NCBI GenBank assembly: GCA_963971285.1
Contig: OZ020244.1
Coordinates: forward strand, 9,548,001 to 9,612,000
DNA length: 64,000 nt
Direction: 5' to 3'
Source of the DNA: Astropecten irregularis
Taxonomy: Eukaryota; Echinodermata; Asteroidea; Paxillosida; Astropectinidae
Position 1 is the stretch's first letter. Each line of letters opens with the position of its first letter. The position numbers and the translations under genes were made by a program. Below the pieces are notes generated by a model. It did no database searches and was not told where the DNA came from. It worked only from the letters and a program-made list of their open reading frames with translations. Shown here piece by piece: positions 1 to 11,924 of this stretch.

Positions 1-33
1 GAAGTGCGGAAAACCAAGTATTTTTACCTTTAA

Positions 34-228
34 AGGTGCAATACATGATTGGTAAAGGTCACAGAACAAAATTCACAATTGACTAATTGAAATTGATTAA
101 TTTCTGGATAAATAGGCTGAAATTATTTTAGCGGTGTGCTTCTTCCAGCACCATCTTCATACCCTGAAAGTTATACGTAAATCTGTGAACATTTCTGTTT
201 GTGTATGCTACCAATCCTGTACCTACCT
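34..228. mobile_element. TTAA-type MITE, internally deleted copy
   Basis: Non-coding element of 195 bp. It begins AGGTGCAATACATGATTGGT and ends with the imperfect inverse ACCAATCCTGTACCTACCT. It is preceded by TTAA and followed by TTAG, a one-base decay of TTAA. The interior shares a block (ATTTCTGGATAAAT to ATACGTAAATCTGTGAAC) with the copies at 15.8, 25.7, 54.7 and 60.1 kb. A TTAA duplication is known for piggyBac and Kolobok transposons; assignment to either is inference. No coding capacity. Confidence 0.8.
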
Positions 229-232
229 TTAG

Positions 233-1102
233 TCATTATGGTCTTCAGAATGTCAAAGTATGATTGCTGAAGTTTTCAATAACCCCGCAGTCTGTGCTCT
301 CAGTGTCAGGCTGGGATACGGCAAGGACGAGTGTTCTTAAATATTTACTATACTATTCTGGAAGACTAGACAGGACAAACATTTTGTAACGAAGTGGTGG
401 AAAATTTGAAATTAGTGAATTATTTCTGGTTAAAGAAATAATTAACAAATATGGTAGGGACAAGTATTCACTCGCAAAGAAAGCCCATAGGCATTTACAA
501 AATCATCTCAACCACCTGATTGTTAACCCATCGACAAGCATGATATTAGGCATCATTGAATACAAAACTTAAACATCTAGAAATCTACAAGTGGGAGATT
601 AAAATTAAGGTTCGTATTATCCGAAAAAATGGACGATGGAAATTTTTTGTCTAGGTCTTCAAAAACGTCAAATTCAAAGCAACAAGATCCTTGAAATAGT
701 TGGGAGGTTTTATAACCAAATTAAATTCATGCTCGACTTTGTCAATGGTTTCTACAGAACCTTCTACAATGAAGGAGGTGCCTTCTTTGAAGTAATGAAT
801 GTCATTACGTGTGCGCATTATATGAACTCAGTCTGAATGCGAAAAGATCTGTGTTTTGAATAAAAATAAATCTCTCAAGCTTGGGTATGCAGGCTCGTCG
901 TGGATTTCATCAAACGTTTGGTTTAATGGAGACTTGTGACGTTTTACAAAAATATCACAGGCAACAAATGTTGTCTTTACGAATAATGCTCTGATTAGAC
1001 CCATTTTCAAAATGCTGGCAGCAGACACGAATTTAACAATAAATGAAAGCCCACTTATCTGCTAACAGTTACAAAATGTTAACAAAAAAGTTAACAAAAT
1101 GA
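233..1102. other. No recognised feature
   Basis: AT-rich sequence. The short open frames here have no recognisable motif and no codon-bias signal that I can see. I find no RNA gene, repeat family or splice-supported exon. Confidence 0.5.
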
Positions 1103-1465
1103 TTGTCCAGTCTTGTATCTTGTTTGTCTATGTCTCCCTGTTTTTGTTGTTTGTTCTATATGGTTTTTGTTTTGTTTTTGGGGTTTTGTTTTTTGTATGT
1201 AACGTTTATATGTAATTGTCTGTGTAGGCTGTTCTCTACAAGCCTTGGCTTATATGAACAGCCCCATACTTTCTCCCTATTCAACTTTTAATTTCTTACA
1301 GTATAATTAATTTGTATTGTTCATTTAGTTTGTGCTCTCATTCCTATCATTCTTATTATAAGTAATTACCAACTTATGTCTCACGTTATACAACCTGACT
1401 TGTATTGCTGCTTTTGAAAGTATGGAAATAAATGTTATTATTGAATTGAATTGAATTGAATTGGG
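1103..1465 (+). mobile_element. 5'-truncated LINE, 3' end only
   Basis: T-rich 3'UTR-like sequence ending GTATGGAAATAAATGTTATT followed by tandem ATTGA. The same terminal signature, TGGAAATAAATGT plus an ATTG-type microsatellite, closes the fragment at 13.49 kb and, on the minus strand, the CR1-like LINE at 45.67 kb. Tandem short repeats at the 3' end are typical of CR1/L2-group LINEs. No RT sequence remains. Confidence 0.55.
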
Positions 1466-3804
1466 AATTTTTTTTTTTTTCCATTTTGTTTTTATATTAT
1501 GCCATTCTGACAGGGTCGGCGGCAAAAAAAAGAAGGTTTTTTGTCTTCGGTCGGAGCCCAAAATATGGGTTGGTCGGAAATGAGAACCACAGAATTAAAA
1601 AGGGGCGCTCTTAGACAGGGTTGTCCCCTTCCCTTTCGCTTTGCTAGCTGTATGTGTTGAAGTTCTTGCTAGTTTGAATATAACTTTCGGTGTAGGCCTA
1701 TGGGGCCAGCCCCATACATTAAAGTTAATATAAAACTTACCAACGTGCCAAATCTGTGTCAGTTTGTGATTTGCCCACAATTCCAAGATGCTTTTTCTTT
1801 TTAAGACCAGTCCCTATATACATTTGAAGGAAAGATGAAGCCTGTTTTTCGTAGCGTTTGCATGGTGAACCAACTTTGTTCCTTTGTGGAATTAAATGAT
1901 TTTAAATGTCCATTAAATACAATTAATTTTGTTTTTACATTTTCTGTCTACATTTTAATGTACATAGCATGTTTTTGCTTCTTGTTCTGAGTAAATATTT
2001 GTAATGTATGTTTTGTAAATGGTAAAATGAATGTGATAATTCGAATGAAATAAATAGAGTCTCAAACTCAACTAAAAGAAAAAATAGAGGGATTATATTG
2101 CATGAAACGGTTTGAAACCCGTGATCATGTGATTGCATTGCATGGCCTAAAGACCTGAAGAAATTAAAGTGCCAATTAAATGTCATATATTGTAGAGCTA
2201 GTAGCTTCTAATGAATTCTTAGAAAGTATAAATTGCAGTTGTATTATACGAAAGTATGAACATTTGATACTCGTGCTCAGTAACATTACATTGACCTGAA
2301 GACCGACGGGGTATGGATGTATATGTACTGCATGAGAATTGACTTTGTTATTATTATTCTTTGTTAAAAGTTGGATAACTACAGTAGAGAAGAAAAAAAT
2401 ACAGATTTCTTTTTATGCAATTAACATTATGACACTACATATCGGGTCAAAGGTATGTTTTACAGAAGGTACTGACGATTGTTAACAACTGTTCGCAACA
2501 TTTGAAAACATTGAAAACCTGTATAATACATACCGACCTATTTTAGGTCTTGAACTTTGATTATTTGGCGATACAAAAATATATTACAGCCCTATTATGT
2601 ACGGCAATGTTAATGAATTCTCAGCAAGTTACAGTTTCAAGTTGTTATAAGAAAGGTCTTAATGATTCGCAACATTTAAACAATTTAAAATCTGTACAAA
2701 AGTTCTTGTTTGTTTATAGCCCTTCTTAAGGTCTGTACTTTGGTCCTAGGACTTTGGTTATTTCGTCATAAAAACATGTAAAGAGCCAATTTTTACAGTC
2801 CTGTTTTGTAGAGCTATTAGTTTAAGAAATTCGTATAAAACATAAATTTGCAATTTTGTTTTAAGAAAGGAAGAACGCTTTATCTTGCTTTTCGAAGGAA
2901 AAAGTTTCAAAAAGATTAAAACATGCTGCTTTTCTTGTGTGACCATGCATGTACAACCTTTCTGTATTGAAATACTTCATGACTGGATTCATTAAATTTT
3001 GTTTCATACTTTTAATGAAATGAAGGTCAAAACAATTGGTTTGTAGTGTTAGAGTGGTTATTTGAGTTTGTATCCTGTGAAATTTTGTACAGTTTAATAG
3101 ACTACGAATCAATTCTGGAAATTAAGTCTTACAGCAAACAGGCTCCAAAATATTCGGTTACATAATTGTTGGCATAGAAAAGAAATTGTTCCAAAGTAAA
3201 CAATATTTTAATGATTCATTCTCTAGAACAAAATAATTGTTGTCTTGCCTTGTCGCTTTTGTGGTTGTTTTTATTGACCGTTGCTATTTAGTACATACTG
3301 ATTTATATTCTATTAAAATGGTTTCTTTTTTGTTTGAGATTTTTCAATATTTCAATCGGGTGTGTGATTTTTTTACATTAACTCTGGAAATATTCTTACT
3401 TTGATTTGGATCTGAAAAGCAACAGCACTATTGTGGTTGCTCCTTCATTGCAGAGTGTCACTGTAGCTGTTAGTCAGGATTCGCGATGTAGAATTCTGAA
3501 ACTCCGTGGAGTCAATATAGGCCTGTTTAAAAAAGGATACTAGGGGATTTTTTTTAGTAATAGCTCGCATACGATTCCATAGGGACAATGAGTCTAATGC
3601 ATTTATTGGGTTATCTACACCCTCAAACCCTGAGCAACACTTAAATAAAATTGAGACATAAAGATCACAAACGTAATGAATGCAATCATGTGTATGATTT
3701 TTCTGTGGACCCCAGGTTGTGAAGGGAATTGGGAAATAGGTGACATATTGTGGATGTTCTAGCTTTGAAATTGCTCTTTGATCCCAAAGCTGCACTGGCT
3801 AAAA
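1466..3804. other. No recognised feature
   Basis: AT-rich spacer with poly-T and poly-A stretches. Short frames on both strands (such as the one at 3445-3795) lack any recognisable domain. Nothing supports a gene, RNA or known repeat here. Confidence 0.5.
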
Positions 3805-3847
3805 ATATCAATATTTGGTCCCGAAATTACACCAAATGAACTTAAAA
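3805..3847. repeat. Isolated divergent unit of the 43-bp minisatellite
   Basis: ATATTTGGTCCCGAAATTAC followed by ACCAAATGAAC matches the unit of the array at 4342-5130 with substitutions. It lies just left of the MITE at 3848, so that MITE appears to have inserted near the left edge of the array. Confidence 0.65.
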
Positions 3848-4341
3848 GGCCACATAAAAAAATTACTTGTTTAGCGTCCCCTCCCTACCTGCAGTATGTG
3901 CCCGACCTGTATTTTTTTAAATTCCCAAAAAAATAGAAATAAAGGGGGAAAACAATCATTTATGTATTACAAGCAGTATATTTCATATTTCTCAGAATAT
4001 ACATGGCCACTGCATGCAAAAATCTACAAATTGAAGCAGAAGGGGCATTTTCAACAATGAGAATCAGCATTCCGGAAATTTGTACCAACTTTTAGGGCTC
4101 TCTGACGGATCTACTGACATTTGCAGTGGTCGGATATTTAGCTTGAAATGCTTCTAAACTAGGGTCTATGTACCTCCCTAATATGTTTTCTGAGCATGAA
4201 TACCATATTATCCATATTTATTTTCTTCCCATGCATGTTGCCAGTCTATCCTTAAAATAAAAAAAAAAACAGAAACCTCCCTCCCTACCTTTAAAATTTA
4301 GAGGAAGTGGACGCTAAACAAGTTTTTTATTTTTTGTGGCC
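3848..4341. mobile_element. MITE with GGCCAC termini and TAAAA duplication
   Basis: The left end, GGCCACATAAAAAAATTACT followed by TGTTTAGCGTCC, is the imperfect inverse of the right end, where GGACGCTAAACAAG leads into TTTTTTGTGGCC. The inverted ends are about 40 bp. TAAAA flanks both sides (3843-3847 and 4342-4346), giving a 5-bp direct duplication. The interior is non-coding. The superfamily cannot be named from 5 bp alone. Confidence 0.8.
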
Positions 4342-5130
4342 TAAAATCTTTGTTTAATTGGTCCTGACATTAATGAACATAATCTTTGTTAATCTTTGGT
4401 CCTGACATTACACCAAATGAACATGTCTTTGTTAATCTTTGGTCCTGACATTACACCAAATGAACATATCTTTGTTTATCTTTGGTCCTGACATTACACC
4501 AAATGAACATATCTTTGTTAATCTTTGGTCCTGACATTACACCAAATGAACATATCTTTGTTAATCTTTGGTCCTGACATTACACCAAATGAACATATCT
4601 TTGTTAATCTTTGGTCCTGACATTACAACAAATGAACATAATATCTTTGTTAATCTTTGGTCCTGACATTACACCAAATGAACATATCTTTGTTAATCTT
4701 TGGTCCTGACATTACACCAAATGAACATAATCTGTGTTTATCTTTGGTCCTGACATTACACCAAATGAACATATCTTTGTTAATCTTTGGTCCTGACATT
4801 ACACCAAATGAACATATCTTTGTTAATCTTTGGTCCTGACATTACACCAAATGAACATATCTTTGTTAATCTTTGGTCCTGACATTACACCAAATGAACA
4901 TATCTTTGTTAATCTTTGGTCCTGACATTACACCAAATGAACATATCTTTGTTAATCTTTGGTCCTGACATTACACCAAATGAACATATCTTTGTTAATC
5001 TTTGGTCCTGACATTACACCAAATGAACATAATCTGTGTTTATCTTTGGTCCTGACATTACACCAAATGAACATATCTTTGTTAATATTTGGTCCTGACA
5101 TAACACCAAATGAACATAATCTTCGTTAAT
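4342..5130. repeat. 43-bp tandem minisatellite, about 18 units
   Basis: The unit runs GAACATATCTTTGTTAATCT, TTGGTCCTGACATTACACCA, AAT. Units are nearly identical, with occasional ATAATCTGTGTTTATC variants. A resumed stretch lies at 6275-6425. There are no unique spacers between units, so it is not a CRISPR-like array. One frame is open for 60 codons only because of the repeat. Confidence 0.95.
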
Positions 5131-6258
5131 ACGGTTTTTCGGTGCTTGTCACCGAAGAACACACTTCGGGTCGTTCTATTTATGGAGCCTACAAAACCTG
5201 ATCTGCCCTGTACGTGGAATGGGCCAATCACAGGCAGGGTATCTGCGAACGCACATACATGCTGCCGCGCGGGAAAGCGTCACTTTTCTGATATTTTCCC
5301 AACCATACATGGTTGTGAAAACAAATTTCTTTCGTTTCATCTAAATTTTCTTAGACAAATCCGACAATTTACCTGACGCTGTGTTCCACAATGGCAAATG
5401 GCGAACAGGTCGGAAGAGAAAGGCTCCTGAGGGCTCCTGAGCCGCCCAGCAGCTGCTCTTGGCCCCAGTCACCGTTCTCTTGGTGAGTATGGCAGTCCCT
5501 TTCAGGGGCTTCCAATTGCCAGACTTGACAACTCCTCTCTTGGGGTGGACGAGGGTCCTTTAATTTCAGTTTATGATCCTTTGGGGGCTATCATTCCAGC
5601 TAGTACTAGAGAGAAGATTATAAAGGGTGAATTCACTGAATTAGACACGCTTTTGGAGCGTCAGCTTAACAGCGCCCCTTCTCAAAACTTTACATTCAGC
5701 CTTGACAGTTCTGGGCAACTGCTTTTGAAAGATGCCAAGAAAAAGCCCCAAATTACATCCATCTTGGGCTGGACGGTACGGATGCGTTCCTTGTTTTTTC
5801 CTAAATTTTCATTGGCGCTCACCCTGGGCGGGCCGAAGAGCTCCTCAAATATATGCATGTCATCAGGATGGCTTCGGCACGGTTTGCTGGCAGGGGCTGG
5901 TTAGAATATGATCGCCAATTTAGGTTGCGCCAACAATTTCACAATCGGTCCTGGGCTATTATTAATGGCGAATTGTGGGCCCTATTGGTGGCCACCCCCG
6001 CTGCACCTAGTGCGGGTTTGGGGACCCAAAAAGGGTCAGCTCAGCCTTTCTTAAGCAGCGTCCCTTTAATTCCTTTCGAGGGAGAGGTTCGGCTTGTGGA
6101 TCCCGGGTGTGTTTCGCATTCAACCGCACCGGATGCGCTAGCCCCCCAATGAAAATATGCCCACAAGTGCTCCGTCTGCCAATCCACAGAACATAGGGCC
6201 GCCTCATGCACAGTGTAAAGCAGCAAACTCAGCGTGTCCCGCCGCTAAGGCAATAACC
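5131..6258 (+). pseudogene. Degraded DIRS/Ngaro-like gag fragment inside the minisatellite
   Basis: An open frame from about 5480 reads through PLISVYDPLGAIIPASTREK and a TELDTLLERQLNS stretch, resembling the conserved region of the gag-like ORF found beside DIRS/Ngaro retroelements in marine invertebrates (recalled family pattern, not a database hit). A frameshift near 5840 moves the rest (YMHVIRMASARFAGRGWLEY, then a W-rich stretch) to another frame. After an in-frame TGA at 6151 a zinc-knuckle-like HKCSVCQSTEHRAASC is still readable at about 6159-6215. Both flanks are 43-bp minisatellite. It is non-functional. Family call moderate; pseudogene status sure. Confidence 0.65.
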
Positions 6259-6425
6259 CCCCCCCCCCCCCCACCAAAATGAACATAATCTTTTTTTGGT
6301 CCTGACATTACACCAAATGAACATAATCTTTGTTAATCTTTGGTCCTGACATTACACCAAATGAACATATCTTTGTTTGGTCCTGACCTTACACCGAGTG
6401 AACATATCTTTGTTTTTCTGTATTT
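6241..6425. repeat. Poly-C run and resumed 43-bp minisatellite
   Basis: A 17-C run at about 6259-6275 is followed by four partial units of the minisatellite at 4342-5130, with shortened and substituted copies. The flanking position shows that the gag fragment interrupts one array. Confidence 0.85.
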
Positions 6426-7304
6426 TCTCAGACAGCGTACTTGCAGTAATGTTAGAGCAATAATAGAACATGTTTTATATGAAATAACAAGGAACACGGT
6501 CAGTGTTCGTTCATAGAGCTTTATTCGACTGGCTCCAGTTACTTATCACTTGAAAAGCCTGTTTGTGTATCCCTCGGAAGCATTCCGACGTTTAAAGCAA
6601 TTCAAGGTCTATTTTTTTATTTTCTTCGACTCGAAAAGATGTACAAGCTATATAATAGCTATAACTATCAGCGGATTGCATACACTTCGTTAATCGGTCC
6701 TTGAATTGCTGCGAGGAAACATAATGGTCCTCACTTGTAGTCTCATAGGTGACCAACAGTCGGTCCTCAAATAACACACAAGGTACGTAGGGGTGTTTGT
6801 TTGTTTGTTTGTTTGTTTTGGGGGTGTTTGTGTTTTTCTGTTTGTTCGTTTGGGTGTTGGGATATTTGTTTTTGTTAGAATATTTGTTTTTTTGTTTGTT
6901 GGGGTGTTTGTTTCTTTTTCTCTATCCGTATAATATTGCCAAGAAATTTTGTATTGTATAATATTTGACATGTATATAGGTATATTTATATCATTATTTC
7001 AAGTTCATTGTACATATTAATGTTGTTATTGATAACCGTTCCTGTAATTGGCAACTGTGTTGCTGTTGGATATGGTGAATAAATAAATAAAAACCCGTAC
7101 CTACGCAACCTACCATCCCAAATTGACCTTCAACCTCAGTTAGCCTTCCAAAACCTTATCTCATCTACGTCACGCTCGTCACGTGACCACTTGACCCTTA
7201 ACCTCGTCTCCAGACTGGCAGACTTCTTATCTCCCTACTAGACCTACTTGACCTTCTTATCTTATCTCCCTACTTGACCTTATGTAAGGTCACGTGACCT
7301 TGAG
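6426..7304. other. Spacer with TG-rich microsatellite and a GGTCACGTGACC palindrome
   Basis: Holds a (TGTT)n-type tract at about 6795-6910, an AATAAATAAATAAA stretch near 7078 that could be an old retroelement 3' end, and a pyrimidine-rich segment with repeated ACTTGACCTT. A perfect 16-bp palindrome AAGGTCACGTGACCTT lies at 7288-7303; it contains a CACGTG E-box. No gene is visible near it. Confidence 0.5.
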
Positions 7305-7741
7305 CTAAAAATAAAACTGGTCTATAGTCACACCCAATACTACTAGTGTTCGAAGGAGATTATGCATAGTCCGATTGAACCTTTCGCACTGTGCATTACC
7401 CTGGGGATGATATGGTGTGGTTCTGGACTTAGTGATGTTGTAAAGTTCACAAAGATTTGCAATGAGGTCTCCCTCAAATTGACGTCCTTGATCAGAGTGG
7501 ATCCTCTGTGGAACTCTATATTTGTAGAACCACTCCTTCACCAGAGCATTGGCTGTAGTCTTAGCTGTATGGTCCTTAGTCGGGACTGCCACAGTGAGCT
7601 TACTGAAAACATCAGTATTGACTAGCACATTTTCAGTCCTGTCAGATGCCTTTTCCAGTAGGGTGAAATCAATGGCAATAGTGTCAAGAGGTTTGGAGGC
7701 AACCAACTGACCTAGAGGGTTCCTTACAGAGGAGACTGGTC
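7305..7741 (-). pseudogene. Ty3/gypsy integrase catalytic core, 3' fragment of the element
   Basis: The minus-strand frame (stop at 7305, open to 7706 and beyond) shows integrase-core features: IAIDFT near the start (first catalytic Asp), [10 protein letters not shown] (second Asp) and [15 protein letters not shown] (catalytic Glu), so the DDE residues are present. The frame ends after [10 protein letters not shown], short of the usual C-terminal part, so the element is truncated at about 7320. The zinc-binding half of the same integrase is at 12784-13275 on the same strand. The 5-kb gap between them is filled by two LINEs. Confidence 0.9.
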
Positions 7742-10700
7742 TACACCATTATCATCATCATCGGTTGGCCGTCGGAGTCCACGGATCCAGGACCCGCAGA
7801 AACATCAAACACTGGTTACACGGAAAGCTGCAAGGCGCTTTCTTCTCCTTCGCTTTTCCTTTAGATCTTCCACCCTAGCACGTTCGAACTTATCCACAGC
7901 ATGCCTGCAAAGAATCCGCCTAGCTGCCCTGTCTGCTGTCAGGCTCTCAAAGTTGTTAGGTTGGATTTCACACCTTTTGAGCGTCGCCTTGAGCTGGTCC
8001 CCTTATACCGCATCAGAGGCCCACCTGCGTGTCGTGTACCCTGCTCCAGTTCACCAAACAGGAGCATGCGTGATACGTGTCCGGCCCAACGCAGGTGCGC
8101 ATCCATGATGTGTGCCTCGATTCCACTATCCAGTACTTCAGTATTCGGCACCCTGTCCTTCCAACTGATCCGAGCTATGCGACGCAGACATCTCATGTGA
8201 AAGCTGTCCAGCTTCCTGAACTGCCTGCGGTACACCGTCCAGGTCTCGCAGTTGTACAAAAGTACAGGCAACACGGCAGCCTTATAAACGGCGAGTTTTG
8301 TGGACAGGCGCACGTCCCTGGTTTTCCACAGTCTGCGAGAGTGGTGTCCAAACGTTGCTGATGCCTTCGCAATCCGGTTGGTGATGTCAGCGTCGACTGA
8401 GCAGTCACTGGAAACAGTGCCACCCAAGTAACAGAAGTCATCCACCACCTTTAGTTTCACCTGGCCCATGTGTACTGTTGGTTCCATCGGGGTGGTCCCA
8501 GGCTTGGGCTGCAGCAGCACCTCTGTCTTCTTCACCGAAACGGTAAGGCCGAAGCGACCAGCCGAACGAGCAAAGCAGTCCATAAGCTGTTGGGAGTCTG
8601 CCTCGGAATTGCAGGCAAGGGCGCAGTCATCAGTGTACAGCAGCCCACGGGTCAGAGCATAGCACACCTTAGTGCGAGCCTTCAGACGGCGCAGATTGAA
8701 GACACCACCGTCATAGCAATACCTCACACCAACGCCCAGGCTGCTATCCTTGTAAGCGTCCGCAATCAAAGCTGCGATGATGATGCCAAACAATACAGGT
8801 GCCAGCACGCAGCTTTGCTTGACACCGTTCTTAACAGCAAAGGGCTCCGACTCCTGATTGCCGTCGATAACATGGGCCTGCATACCATCATGGAAAGAGC
8901 GTAGTATGTTCACTTACCGGGACAACCAGCTTTTTGCAAAAGCTTCCAGAGACCGTCGCGGCTGACAGTGTCAAATGCCTTCGTCAGATCTACGTACACC
9001 AGATAGAGGTCCTGGTGTTGCTCCCTGCATTTCTGTTGCAGCTGTCGAACGGCGAATATCATGTCAACAGTACCACGCTTGGCCCTGTACCCGCATTGAC
9101 TCTCTGGTTGAAGGCTCTCAGGCAGTTTGGATATTCTGCTGATTATTATCCTTGCCAGAATTTTACCAGCAATGCAGAGCAGTGCGATCCCACGATGGTT
9201 ATTGCAGTCCGCCCGTGTCACCCTTGCGCTTGAACAGATGTATATTGATGGCGTCTTTAAAGTCTTGCGGAACCACAAAAATATGGTGCAGTCCGACCAC
9301 CAGATCGGGACCTGCGTACTTGAAGATCTCCGGAGCTAGGCCGTCAGCCCCGGGTGCTTTACCATTCTTCAGTGTCTTGATAGCGACATGTACCTCCTTC
9401 AGCTGGATTGGAGAGGCGAGCGCTTCGAGCGCTGGTTGCTGCGGTATGTCTTCAGTGCGGCATCATCGATGGCCGAGGTCCTGTTTCACAACACCTGTTC
9501 AAAGTGCTCAGCCCAGCGTTGCACAATCGCAGTTGGTTCAGTCAGCAGCGCGTTCCCACTGGCATCCTTGATCATTGCAGCACTATTAAAACTGGGACCA
9601 TGTACAGCCTTAAGCTCTTGGTAAAAACCGCGAACGTCGTGTCGGTCGGCTGCCTCCTGCAGCAACCTGGCCCGGTCGACCCACCAGTCATTCTTCATCC
9701 TACGGATTCTAGACTGCGCTGTCGATCTTGCCTGGCGGTACCGGTCGTGCTTCGACTGATTGATCGTGTCGCTCATCCAGTCCAGGTGTGCATCATGCAG
9801 CTTGTTCAAAATCGGGTGTATCGTTAGATCGCAATGATCGAACCAATCATTGCAATCGAGACGCCGCTTGCCCAGAGCCAATTCTGCACCCTTTTGAGTG
9901 GCTGCCTGTAGAAGTTTCCACTCGGTCTCAGCGTCTGGGGCAGCCTCGATCTTGGTACTCTGCGACTGAAGTTCCAGGGAGATCTGCTGCTGCAGAAGTG
10001 AGCGATATTCTGAGCCCTTGAGCTTCGTGACGTCGAGATGCGGTGCTCTGGTGGATTTCATGCGTATCTTTGGTGGAATTTGCAGCTCGGTATTCACCCT
10101 CACTAGCCGATGGTCAGACCAGGCAGTTGTATGACGAACGGACCTTGTCAGATGAACATCCCTCTGGTCCCGCTGCCGCACAACTGCATAGTCCAGGAGA
10201 TGCCAGTGGCCTGAACGGGGGTGCATCCCTTTGTTCGAATAGTGTGTTTGTAATGACTAGCCCGTGGAAAGCACAGAGACTGAGTAGGAGTGTCCCGTTA
10301 CAATTTTCCGCACCAACACCGTGGTGTCCCAGGACGCCCTCCCATGCAACAGTGCTTTCGCCCACTCGAGCGTTGAAATCACCCTGCAACATCACCTTGT
10401 CACCTGATGGAATGGAACAAATGGTCCTTGAGAGCGTCTCGTGGAACTCCTCCTTGACATCATCAGAGTAGGTCATAGTCGGGGCATACGCACTCAGTAC
10501 CGTCACAATGTGGCCATTCGCCAGACGAGTCCGCATGGTCATCAGGCACAAAAGCCCACGCCCGCTTGCCTTGGTTGCCCCTCAGGCCGATCCAGTAGAA
10601 GGTGTAGCCAGCGCCATCCTCAGTTGGAACTCCTCAGACAGGCGTGTCTCACTAAGAGCTGCAAAATCAATGTCCTGTTGGTACATGGCCCTAGCAATAA

Positions 10701-11148
10701 TGGCGGTCCTCCGTTCGATGGTGTTCACACTGTCTAACAATGTTCGAACGTTCCAGGGGTCGATTTCACTAACACTTTGCGATCATTGTAAAGCCCAAAT
10801 CCATCGCTAAACGGAAAATTGCTATGCAAAGTAGTGATCGATTTTCTGTTTAGCGATGGATTTGGGCTTTACGATGATCGCAAAGCGTTAGTGAAATTGG
10901 TCCCAGGTTCCAAATGTAAACGATTTTCGGTAGTGCTTGATTTTTCGACCGCTTTGTCGTGTGGCTAACTGGCCGCGGTAAGCCAGCGAACCAGATGGAG
11001 ATAAGCTTTTTTGAGCCACATTTTCCAGGCCCTTCCCCTGATTGGGGGGAGCAGGCTCCCTGTAAAAAACGGCTGCTCCGTCGCGCTGACAGGACCGAAA
11101 ACTGCAGTTGCCTCCAAGTTCTACAGTTACGACCATCTTGTACAGCAC
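7742..11148 (-). mobile_element. RTE-like non-LTR retrotransposon (endonuclease plus RT), decayed
   Basis: Minus-strand LINE encoding an APE-type endonuclease and a reverse transcriptase for target-primed retrotransposition. Reading from the 5' side: HYRKSFTFGTW near 10915, continuing on the other side of a MITE as NVRTLLDSVNTIERRTAI; AALSETR; VTVLSAYAP and LQGDFNARVG (10114-10551); SDHRLV (about 10120); a linker; then RT with HRGIALLCIAGKIL, YVDLTKAFDTV, KNGVKQSCVLAPVLFGI, LLYTDDCAL (a YTDD in place of the usual FADD) and a C-terminal LRWAGHVSRM. At least three frameshifts (near 10220, 9280-9480 and 8912) inactivate it. The 3' end is a short ATG/ATC microsatellite at about 7745-7762. It lies within the Ty3 integrase. 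Confidence 0.9.
10757..10903. mobile_element. Palindromic CWG-target MITE, family A, copy 1
   Basis: A 147-bp near-perfect hairpin. It starts GGGTCGATTTCACTAACAC and ends with the inverse GTTAGTGAAATTGGTCC. CAG lies on both sides (10754-10756 and 10904-10906). A 3-bp CWG duplication is characteristic of PIF/Harbinger elements. It interrupts the RTE-like endonuclease between the GT and W codons of FGTWNVRTLL; removing it plus one CAG restores that frame. Non-coding. Other copies: 20278 and 34199. Confidence 0.9.
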
Positions 11149-11924
11149 CGCCTGCGTGCGGGTTCACGACTGGAGTCTTCCAGCAGCACCCTCTGCCTGC
11201 CCCCACCGCTGCTCACCCATCGCCGCAGGATTTTCATTTAAGCTGCGGGTCAGCCTGCACAAGGTATAATAGAAGGAGCTTGTGCAGCCCTCCCCCCACT
11301 CGCTCCCTCCTGCCCGCTGCGACTGTCAGGTCCCACAAGGAGCACGTGACTGCCACGGACAGGTGCGCAGCCGACCGGCCTGAAGCCTGCGTTAAGATGA
11401 GACCCAGCCCGAAGGATAAACCAGTTGTCTGCAGTCACCGGTGCTATTTAACCCATAGCATGGTTGCAGTGTCTCCGTCCGCAAGGCGGCAGGGAGGCCC
11501 CACCACAACGACGTAATAAAGCTGTCGTCTGCTGCGACCTCCCAATGCAGACCTGCTGCCGCCTGGATGCAGTTTAAAGTCATACCCAGGACCGAAAGAG
11601 GGAGGGTATAAGCATCCTCTACCTTCTCAGCTGTCTTTCCTTTTTCTTCATCTTGCTGTTTCTTCATATTTACCTTTTCTCTGCCACCTTCTCTCTTCTT
11701 CCCCGCCCCCTTCTCTAGGGACACCTCGTCGGAAATGTTTTTTTCGTTCCCCGTTAGCTTAGGTAGGGTTAGAGGCGCCTGACTCCTGGAAAGATCGAAA
11801 CATCACTGATGTCATCGGGGGTACATATACACAGATCCCCTGGATGATGGGAAAGGTGTATCCCCATACTTCGGTTTGGGTTCTGGCTTGGTGTCCTGTC
11901 TTTTCCTACATTGTATCTGTTCAC
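11149..11924 (-). other. Probable 5' region of the RTE-like LINE
   Basis: GC-richer sequence upstream of the endonuclease start. The minus-strand frame that ends in FGTW stays open to about 11148. Beyond that there are only short frames without motifs. I take it as LINE 5'UTR because it lies between the LINE coding part and the next LINE. The actual 5' boundary is not visible. Confidence 0.4.

Noticed and set aside
3445-3795. 116-codon minus-strand frame as a small gene
   Set aside because: No motif, no homology recognised, AT-rich context and no supporting exon or promoter signal.
4342-5130. Regular 43-bp repeats as a CRISPR array
   Set aside because: Units are directly adjacent without unique spacers, and the sequence is eukaryotic in content.
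8470-10737. Plus-strand frames of 64-144 codons across this region
   Set aside because: They lie antisense to the endonuclease-RT coding sequence and show no domain of their own.
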